Made by a program: the position numbers and the translations under genes. Under the pieces are notes generated by a model. The model ran no database searches and was not told the DNA's origin. It saw only the letters and a list, made by a program, of their open reading frames with translations. This document shows positions 5,730 through 10,384 of a stretch of DNA of 10,384 nt, piece by piece (position 1 is the first letter of the stretch; each line of letters begins with the position of its first letter). Source of the DNA: Actinomycetota bacterium (lineage in GTDB: Bacteria; Actinomycetota; Coriobacteriia; Anaerosomatales; JAHIQC01); NCBI GenBank assembly GCA_018902765.1, contig JAHIQC010000373.1, positions 1 to 10,384 on the forward strand, written 5' to 3'.

Positions 5730-5759
5730 AAGGAGCGCTCACTCGAGGGGGCGCTCCTT
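5730..5759. terminator. Bidirectional intrinsic terminator between convergent units
   Basis: AAGGAGCGC (5730-5738) pairs with GCGCTCCTT (5751-5759), nine pairs around a 12-base loop. It is followed by a short T-run on the plus strand, and TTCA follows it on the minus strand. It lies 16 bases after the small Cys-rich gene and about 110 bases past the end of the minus-strand SHOCT/cytochrome genes, so it can serve both. Confidence 0.75.
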
Positions 5760-5869
5760 TCGTCACTTCCGGCACACACCCGGGGCTACGAACGTCCACC
5801 ACCGGCATCGGCGAGGCGCCCTGAGTGCTGATGCGCGCTCATGCCCCGAGCGTCATGTCGCAGCACCGA

Positions 5870-6163
5870 CTACCCGCCGAGAGTGCGCATAATCTCGTCG
5901 AACTGCTCCCTGGTGATCTCGCCGCCAGCGAAGCGCCTCTTGGCGATAGCAACCGCTTCATCGTGACCGGCCGCGCCCGGAGCCCCGGGGTATGCGCTAG
6001 CAACCGGGTGTCCGCCACCGGAGGCCCGTACCGCCCAGATGACGAGCAGCACGATCCCGACAAGGACGACAGCGCCGAACAAGAGAAACAGCAGCCCGCC
6101 GAACCAGCCATCGCCCATCATGTTGCCGCAGCCATACCCGTAGCCGCGCCCGTAGCCCATCAT
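5870..6163 (-). CDS. Small membrane protein with C-terminal SHOCT domain
   Basis: A 97-residue protein. The N-terminus is rich in Gly, Tyr and Met with one Cys (MMGYGRGYGYGCGNMMGDGW). It is followed by one membrane segment at about residues 21-46, a Gly/Pro/Ala linker, and a SHOCT module at about 69-94 (EAVAIAKRRFAGGEITREQFDEIMRTL). SHOCT is a short two-helix module often found at the end of membrane proteins, with a presumed oligomerisation role. The start is the ATG at 6163, which overlaps the TGA of the cytochrome gene (ATGA) and has AAGGAG about 11 bases upstream. An adjacent ATG at 6160 is also possible. The frame is open further back to 6226, but that part lies within the cytochrome gene. 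It probably works with the cytochrome; the Met/Tyr/Gly head could face outside and bind metal, which is inference. Confidence 0.85.
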   Translation of the reverse strand: MMGYGRGYGYGCGNMMGDGWFGGLLFLLFGAVVLVGIVLLVIWAVRASGGGHPVASAYPGAPGAAGHDEAVAIAKRRFAGGEITREQFDEIMRTLGG

Positions 6164-6678
6164 TGCCCGTCCAGCTCCTTCATGTAGCCGATTACTGCGC
6201 TGAGTTGCGCGTCCGTCATGTCCCACATAGGCATCGGGGCTTTGAGAGGCTGCCCATTCGGCTCGAAGCCGTCTCGAATGGCACGTGCGATGTCGCTCTC
6301 AGACCACGCCGGCACGGTCGTTCCGGCTTCCGAGCGCGGGGACGTGAGCGACGAGTATCTGATGTCGGGAATCTCAACCGTCCCGAACATCATGCCGACC
6401 CTCCCGCCGCGACCGTCCTCGCCGTGGCAAACGACGCAGGCCATGTTGCCCATCATGCCGAAACCCGTCATGCGAGAGCCACCTAAGGACCTGGGAATCG
6501 ACCCGCTCGCATCGCCACCAGTGTAGTAGATGAGCTGGCCATTCGATGAGAACGTGCCGATGCCGGCGGGCGTCAGGGCCGTAGGAGCAAGCGCCCACAG
6601 GGCCGCCATCCCGACGAGTCCGATGACGATCAGCACGATTCCCCAGATGAGTGGCGCTCGATTGCTCATGCGTCGCAT
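6160..6678 (-). CDS. Membrane-anchored monohaem cytochrome c
   Basis: A 172-residue protein with one N-terminal membrane helix (about 9-31, an uncleaved anchor or signal) and a soluble domain outside the membrane. The haem-binding motif CVVCH is at 81-85. The C-terminal APMPMWDMTDAQLSAVIGYMKEL resembles the family's distal-Met segment and last helix; Met149 or Met151 is the likely sixth ligand. Before the haem motif is a Met/Gly-rich run (GGSRMTGFGMMGNMA), and the region MMFGTVEIPDIRYSSLTSP follows it. The start is the ATG at 6678 with GAGAGG about 10 bases upstream; Met4 (6669) is a weaker alternative. It is translationally coupled to the SHOCT gene behind it and lies about 114 bases after the other SHOCT gene. 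Its redox partner is not in the window. Confidence 0.9.
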   Translation of the reverse strand: MRRMSNRAPLIWGIVLIVIGLVGMAALWALAPTALTPAGIGTFSSNGQLIYYTGGDASGSIPRSLGGSRMTGFGMMGNMACVVCHGEDGRGGRVGMMFGTVEIPDIRYSSLTSPRSEAGTTVPAWSESDIARAIRDGFEPNGQPLKAPMPMWDMTDAQLSAVIGYMKELDGQ

Positions 6679-6792
6679 ATACCCGCCGCCTCTCAGACAC
6701 CGCCTGGCTTGAGTCGTCTTACCGCTCCAGCGGAACCTGAGATTCTGCTGAGCCGAACGCCTCGATCTTTGCCGACGGTCTAACCCCTATGA

Positions 6793-7020
6793 CTAGCTGA
6801 TCGCGCGTCGAATCTCCTCGAACTGCGCCGTGGTGATCTCGCCAGAAGCAAGCCTCTTGCGGGCGATGTCCATGGGGTCGGGACCGCCGCCAGATGGTGT
6901 CTGCACGTTTCCGGAATGATCCATCCCGCAGCAGCCCATGCCGCCACCGTTGCCGGAGCGCATCATCCACATCATGGCGAACGGGATCAGAAGCAGGAAA
7001 GGAAAGAAGAGAAACATCAT
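6793..7020 (-). CDS. Small SHOCT-domain membrane protein with CC/MDH motif
   Basis: A 75-residue protein. It has a hydrophobic N-terminal membrane segment at about 2-20 (FLFFPFLLLIPFAMMWMM), a Gly-rich spacer with GMGCCGMDHSG at 27-37, and a SHOCT module at about 49-74 (PMDIARKRLASGEITTAQFEEIRRAI). The start is the ATG at 7020 with GGGAG about 9 bases upstream. The Cys-Cys, Met and His cluster beside the membrane segment could bind a metal or haem-maturation partner, but no function is known to me. It is the first gene of the minus-strand trio and is paralogous in layout to the SHOCT gene at its far end. Confidence 0.85.
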   Translation of the reverse strand: MMFLFFPFLLLIPFAMMWMMRSGNGGGMGCCGMDHSGNVQTPSGGGPDPMDIARKRLASGEITTAQFEEIRRAIS

Positions 7021-7266
7021 CGGAACTCACTCCCTAGAGGTCTTTCGGGAACACACGTCGCAGGTCCGGGCAGCCCTGGTGACGAGGCCAGTCCACGACG
7101 CTCTTCTGTTGGGGCTTGCAGCGCAATGCCCGTGCCACGAGCCCCTTCTTCACGGCCTATTCACCACTTGCGCGCTCGGCTTTCACTCTGCCAGCTCGCA
7201 ACAGGCCCATCTCCCCACAGATGGTCACCTCATCTCCCCTCTAGACTGAACTCTCTTCGCATGGTA
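7021..7266. other. Divergent intergenic region
   Basis: This gap separates the minus-strand SHOCT/cytochrome genes from the plus-strand ArsR-rhodanese operon and must hold both promoters. Apart from the minus-strand ribosome site next to 7020 and the operator that starts at 7267, I see no clear promoter pair, RNA or repeat. Confidence 0.5.
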
Positions 7267-7284
7267 TTCAAGTACTTGCTTGAA
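7267..7284 (+). promoter_or_regulatory. Inverted-repeat operator of the ArsR-rhodanese operon
   Basis: TTCAAG-TACTTG-CTTGAA is a perfect 6-bp inverted repeat with a 6-bp centre; a nested perfect palindrome CAAGTACTTG lies at 7269-7278. It ends 25 bases before the GTG start of the ArsR-type gene, the usual place for an autoregulatory ArsR/SmtB-family operator. An AT-rich TATATT follows at 7288-7293, but it is too close to the ribosome site to be a convincing -10. Confidence 0.6.
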
Positions 7285-7309
7285 CACTATATTCCCCGAG
7301 GAGCGCAAA

Positions 7310-7984
7310 GTGCCCCAATACGACCGCTACAAGACCGCCCTCTACGAGCAGTTCGCCCGCGTCGGAAAGGCGCTGTGCAGCGCGAAGCGGTTGGAGCTCA
7401 TCGACCTCCTGCTGCAAACCGAGCGTTCAGTCGAAGAGCTGGCGAACGAGACCTCGATGTCAGTGGCGAACACCTCGCAACACCTCCAGGTCCTCAAGCA
7501 AGCTCGGATCGTGGAGTCCACGAGACACGGCAACCGCGTCGTCTACCGGGTATCCAGCGAGCAAGCAGGCGCTCTGCTGACGAGCATCCAGCAATTCGCC
7601 GAGCAGGGGCTCGCGGAGGTCGAGGCAATCACGCGCCGCTTCCATGACGGCTGCGCCGAGATGGAGCCCGTCGACCGCGTCGACCTCATGGCGCGTGCGG
7701 GCGCCGGCGACGTGATCGTCCTCGATGTCCGGCCTAGGGCCGAGTACGAGGCGGGCCATCTCCCCTTCGCAGAGTCACTCCCTCTTGAGGATCTCGAGCA
7801 ACGCCTCGCGTCGCTGCCGAAGGACAAGCAGATCGTCGCGTACTGTCGCGGACCATATTGCGTCCTTGCGGTCGAGGCGGTCGACCGACTACGTCAACGG
7901 GGCTTCAACGCTGTCCGGCTCGAGGACGGCATACGGGAGTGGCAAGAGCAAGGACTGCCTGTCGAATACGAGGAGTCCGCGTAA
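7310..7984 (+). CDS. ArsR-family regulator fused to a rhodanese domain
   Basis: A 224-residue fusion. Residues about 8-110 are an ArsR-type winged helix (ALCSAKRLELIDLLL, SVEELANETSMSVANTSQHL, then VLKQARIVESTRHGNRVVYRV). Residues about 122-218 are a rhodanese domain (VIVLDVRPRAEYEAGHLPFAESLPL, then the active-site loop CRGPYC at 179-184, and GFNAVRLEDGIREWQEQGLPV). Cysteines are Cys23 and Cys115 in the sensor half and Cys179 and Cys184 in the rhodanese loop, with Cys179 the expected persulfide-bearing residue. The start is the GTG at 7310, with GAGGAG six bases before it. An in-frame TTG at 7280 would lie within the operator and is rejected. It probably represses its own operon until a reactive sulfur species, thiol-reactive metal or oxidant reaches the cysteines. 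The signal is inference; the architecture is clear. Confidence 0.9.
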   Translation: MPQYDRYKTALYEQFARVGKALCSAKRLELIDLLLQTERSVEELANETSMSVANTSQHLQVLKQARIVESTRHGNRVVYRVSSEQAGALLTSIQQFAEQGLAEVEAITRRFHDGCAEMEPVDRVDLMARAGAGDVIVLDVRPRAEYEAGHLPFAESLPLEDLEQRLASLPKDKQIVAYCRGPYCVLAVEAVDRLRQRGFNAVRLEDGIREWQEQGLPVEYEESA

Positions 7985-8003
7985 CCACGAGGAGATGGTG
8001 ATC

Positions 8004-8354
8004 ATGAAGTACCTGTTCATCCTGAACGACCCGCCGTATGGGACGGAGCGCTCTTACAACGGTCTTCGGCTGGCCGACAAGCTCATGAAGACCGACGAGA
8101 CCACCGAGGTCACTGTCTTCCTGATGGCGGACGCTGTCGGTTGTGCCAAGTCGGGTCAGAAGACGCCCGACGGGTATTACAACCTGGAGCGGATGCTCAA
8201 GCCGATTCTGCGCAGGGGCGAGGTGCTGCTGTGCGGCACCTGTATGGATGCACGGGGACTTGCCGAGGTCGAACTCATGGAAGGCGCACGCCGAAGCTCG
8301 ATGGTGGACCTGACCGATCGCACGATGGCCGCAGACAAAGTGCTGGTGTTCTGA
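8004..8354 (+). CDS. DsrE-family sulfur-carrier-like protein
   Basis: A 116-residue small cytoplasmic protein with the DsrE/YchN fold pattern: KYLFILNDPPYGTERSYNGLRLA at the N-terminus, VTVFLMADAVGCAKSGQKTPDGYYNLERML at 36-65, and VLLCGTCMDARGL at 74-86. Cysteines 47, 77 and 80 are candidates for carrying a persulfide; DsrE-type proteins relay sulfur between rhodaneses and downstream acceptors. The start is the ATG at 8004, nine bases after GAGGAG. The in-frame ATG at 7995 touches that ribosome site and is unlikely. It begins 19 bases after the ArsR-rhodanese stop and is followed by a 67-base gap containing a hairpin. Its natural partners in this operon are the rhodanese domain and the cysteine desulfurase. 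Confidence 0.88.
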   Translation: MKYLFILNDPPYGTERSYNGLRLADKLMKTDETTEVTVFLMADAVGCAKSGQKTPDGYYNLERMLKPILRRGEVLLCGTCMDARGLAEVELMEGARRSSMVDLTDRTMAADKVLVF

Positions 8355-8393
8355 TCCGAGTGCCTCGGCAAGGCGCCGCTGGTCCCACTCGGA
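8355..8393 (+). other. Hairpin between the dsrE-like and SQR-like genes
   Basis: TCCGAGTG (8355-8362), beginning right after the dsrE stop, pairs perfectly with CACTCGGA (8386-8393), and the loop can form a small inner stem (GCC/GGC). No T-tract follows, so it is more likely an mRNA-processing or stability element, or a partial attenuator, than a full terminator. Confidence 0.45.
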
Positions 8394-8421
8394 ATCGCTG
8401 GCAAGAGAAGAGGTAGCCCGC

Positions 8422-9573
8422 ATGAGCACCATAGCGATAGTCGGCGGTGGTTCCGGAGGAATCGTCGCTGCGAACAGACTCCGCGAGAAGCTCGGCCGCG
8501 AACATGAGATCGTCCTATTCGACCGAGACAGCCACCATCGTTTCCAGGGATCGTTTCTGTGGGTGATGACCGGCGCTAGAACGCCCGAAGCAGTATCCAA
8601 GCCGCTCTCCCGGCTTGAACGCAAGGGAATCCGCTACGTGAACGCATCGGTCGAGACCATCGACACCGACGCCGGCCGCTTGACCGCCGGGGGCGTCCAG
8701 CACGGCTATGACTACTTGCTTCTTTCGCCCGGTGCCGAACTCAACATGGAAGCAGTCCCCGGCCTGTCCGAGGGCTCCCTCACCCCCTTCAATCTCGAAG
8801 GTGCTGTCGCCCTTCGCAACGCGCTCCAGCGCTTTGGTGGTGGGAAGATCGTGGTCCTCGTGGCCGGGATGCCGTACAAGTGCCCCGCTGCACCATATGA
8901 AGCAGCACTCCTGATCGACTGGGTGTTGAGACAACGAGGGATCCGGGAACGCAGCCACATCGCCGTCCACACCTGGGAGCCACAGCCGATGCCGGTTGCT
9001 GGCAAGGAGATGGGCGACGCCGTCAAGTCAATGCTGGCGGACAGACACATCGACTACTTCCCCGGCAGGAAGGTCTCTGAGGTCGACGCCGAAGGTCGAG
9101 AGATCGTCTTCGAGGATGGACAGCGAGTCGCAGCAGATCTCATCGTGAGCGTCCCATTCCACCGTTTGCCTCGATTCTGCTCGGACTCCGGACTGGCCGA
9201 GCCGGGAGCCTGGCTATCGGTCACCGACCCTCACCTGATGACCATGGACAAGGAGCGTGTCTGGGCGATCGGCGATGCCGTGAAGATCGACCTCGCGATG
9301 GGGCTCCCGCTGCCCAAGGCGGGCGTATTCGCCCACTACCAGGCAGAAGCCGTGGCCAAGAGTATCGCGGCGCAGGCTGCGGGCAAGGGTGAGCCGGGCG
9401 CTTTCGACGGTCACGGCATGTGCTTCCTCGAGACCGGCCGGCCGATTGCCGGGTACGCGTCGGGGAACTTCTACGCGGAACCGAAGCCGACGCTGAAGAT
9501 CGGCAATCCGAACCGGCTCAACCACCTTGGCAAGATGGCGTTCGAGCGCTGGTGGCTCTGGAGGTGGCTCTGA
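8422..9573 (+). CDS. Sulfide:quinone oxidoreductase-like FAD-dependent oxidoreductase
   Basis: A 383-residue flavoprotein of the SQR/FCSD/type II NADH dehydrogenase superfamily. The N-terminal FAD site is [17 protein letters not shown] at 4-20. SQR-like features follow: [16 protein letters not shown] with Cys154, and GMCFLETG with Cys334, which match in spacing the redox cysteine pair of sulfide:quinone reductases (Cys160 and Cys356 in Acidithiobacillus). A third cysteine is Cys253. The late FAD/quinone region is [22 protein letters not shown]. The C-terminus ends in [12 protein letters not shown], an aromatic amphipathic tail suited to monotopic membrane attachment. The likely reaction is oxidation of sulfide or a persulfide with electrons to quinone; the exact substrate is inference. 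AAGAGG lies 8 bases before the ATG. Its TGA overlaps the ATG of the next gene by one base. Confidence 0.9.
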   Translation: MSTIAIVGGGSGGIVAANRLREKLGREHEIVLFDRDSHHRFQGSFLWVMTGARTPEAVSKPLSRLERKGIRYVNASVETIDTDAGRLTAGGVQHGYDYLLLSPGAELNMEAVPGLSEGSLTPFNLEGAVALRNALQRFGGGKIVVLVAGMPYKCPAAPYEAALLIDWVLRQRGIRERSHIAVHTWEPQPMPVAGKEMGDAVKSMLADRHIDYFPGRKVSEVDAEGREIVFEDGQRVAADLIVSVPFHRLPRFCSDSGLAEPGAWLSVTDPHLMTMDKERVWAIGDAVKIDLAMGLPLPKAGVFAHYQAEAVAKSIAAQAAGKGEPGAFDGHGMCFLETGRPIAGYASGNFYAEPKPTLKIGNPNRLNHLGKMAFERWWLWRWL

Positions 9574-10384
9574 TGCGTCACGAAGAAGGACTCACGAAGC
9601 CCCAAGTCTACCTGGACTACAACGCGAGTACGCCGATCGCTCCCGAAGTCCGAGAGGCAATGCTGCCCTACCTGGAATCGGCGTTCGGCAATCCCTCCAG
9701 CACTCACTGGGCTGGCCGACCGGCGCGCGAGGCCGTAGAGCGGGCACGGCAGCAGGTCGCCGATTTTCTCGGCTGCTCTGTGGGCGAGGTTGTCTTCACG
9801 AGCGGCGGAACCGAGGCCAACAACTACGCCCTGAAGGGTGTCTTCTACGCCCGCGGCGCAAAGGGCCACTTCGTCACCAGCGCCGTCGAACACCCAGCCA
9901 TCAACGCGCCACTTCGTTTCCTACAGACCCTCGGAGCTGCGGTCACGGTTGTTCCTGTCGACTCGGCCGGCATGGTCAATCCCGCTGCGATCGCTGCGGC
10001 CATACGCCCAGACACGATCCTCGTGACCGTGATGCACGCCAACAACGAGGTCGGAACCATCCAGCCCATCCGAGAGATCGCGGACATCTGCCAAGCGGCC
10101 GGTGTGTTGTTCCACACCGACGCGGCTCAGTCAGTGGGCAAGATCGCTACGCGAGTCGATGAGCTCGGCGTCGACCTGCTCTCGCTCGCCGGCCACAAGT
10201 TCTACGGCCCAAAGGGCGTCGGCGTCCTCTATGTCCGCGAGGGCGTCAAGCTCGAACCGCTCATGCATGGAGCCGGGCACGAGGGCGGCCGCCGTGCCGG
10301 AACCGAGAACGTACTTCTCGACGTCGGCCTCGGAGCGGCTTCGGTGCTGGCACAGGATCTCACCCCGGCCGCTCGGATGCGTGA
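9573..10384 (+). CDS. Cysteine desulfurase, NifS/IscS type (N-terminal part, runs off the window)
   Basis: A PLP enzyme that converts cysteine to alanine and an enzyme-bound persulfide. The first 270 residues are visible: [13 protein letters not shown] at 14-26, [12 protein letters not shown] at 38-49, SGGTEANN at 77-84, His107 in [19 protein letters not shown] at 154-165, Asp183 in [10 protein letters not shown], the PLP lysine Lys209 in [11 protein letters not shown], and RRAGTENV at 240-247. The catalytic Cys loop lies beyond the window. The start ATG shares its A with the TGA of the SQR-like gene, and GGAGG lies 8 bases upstream, so expression is coupled. No IscU or IscR-like gene is next to it; instead it sits with rhodanese, DsrE and SQR-like genes, pointing to persulfide supply rather than housekeeping Fe-S assembly. 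Selenocysteine lyase activity is also possible. Confidence 0.93.
   Translation, partial: MRHEEGLTKPQVYLDYNASTPIAPEVREAMLPYLESAFGNPSSTHWAGRPAREAVERARQQVADFLGCSVGEVVFTSGGTEANNYALKGVFYARGAKGHFVTSAVEHPAINAPLRFLQTLGAAVTVVPVDSAGMVNPAAIAAAIRPDTILVTVMHANNEVGTIQPIREIADICQAAGVLFHTDAAQSVGKIATRVDELGVDLLSLAGHKFYGPKGVGVLYVREGVKLEPLMHGAGHEGGRRAGTENVLLDVGLGAASVLAQDLTPAARMR

Noticed and set aside
7034-7153. Minus-strand 39-codon frame with a GTG start upstream of the SHOCT gene
   Set aside because: It has Lys/Arg-rich content and two Cys but no Shine-Dalgarno and no recognisable motif; not enough to call a gene.
6938-7249. Plus-strand open frame of 103 codons between the divergent operons
   Set aside because: It overlaps the well-supported SHOCT gene antisense and has no recognisable features or ribosome site.
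9527-10162. Plus-strand open frame of 211 codons at the right end
   Set aside because: It is the shadow of the cysteine desulfurase in another frame, with Arg/Pro-rich low-complexity translation.

Overview
The window is GC-rich bacterial DNA with densely packed, translationally coupled genes and several GTG starts. It carries part of the anaerobic (cobalt-early) cobalamin pathway, siroheme synthesis, and a set of sulfur/redox genes. A high-GC anaerobic or facultative actinobacterium (for example a Coriobacteriia/OPB41-type lineage) would fit, but that is inference from style and gene content. No phylogenetic marker is present.

Left third (1-2978, minus strand): a cobalamin operon reads right to left as cbiA, a fused cbiX-cbiC, and cbiD (cut by the window edge), joined by 3-4 base stop/start overlaps. 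It is preceded by a compact cobalamin riboswitch. Its downstream DNA contains a terminator hairpin, and the hairpin loop is exactly complementary over 9 nt to the 3' strand of the aptamer, which is the layout of a transcriptional OFF switch. Divergent from it (2979-4439, plus strand) is a bifunctional siroheme synthase: precorrin-2 dehydrogenase plus uroporphyrinogen-III methyltransferase. It makes the precorrin-2/sirohydrochlorin that CbiX loads with cobalt, so the two units form one tetrapyrrole branch point.

Middle (4440-5113): a 674-base stretch without a convincing gene. It holds a terminator-like hairpin behind the siroheme gene, a strong imperfect hairpin, a decayed tRNA 3' end resembling a tyrosine-recombinase attachment core, a cluster of direct and inverted repeats like integrase arm sites, and a 12-bp tandem repeat. 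It looks like one end of a present or former integrated element.

Right of this junction (5041-5759): a MerR-family metal sensor is expressed from a promoter with the diagnostic 20-bp MerR spacer. It is followed by a 40-residue lysine-rich protein with a CGCGC cluster and then a bidirectional terminator. Converging on that terminator from the right (5870-7020, minus strand) are two small membrane SHOCT-domain proteins flanking a membrane-anchored monohaem cytochrome c.

Right end (7267-10384, plus strand): an ArsR/rhodanese fusion regulator with an inverted-repeat operator, a DsrE-family protein, a sulfide:quinone oxidoreductase-like flavoprotein with a Trp-rich C-terminal anchor, and a NifS/IscS-type cysteine desulfurase that runs off the window. 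Together they look like a thiol-sensing and persulfide-handling (sulfur, possibly selenium) operon.
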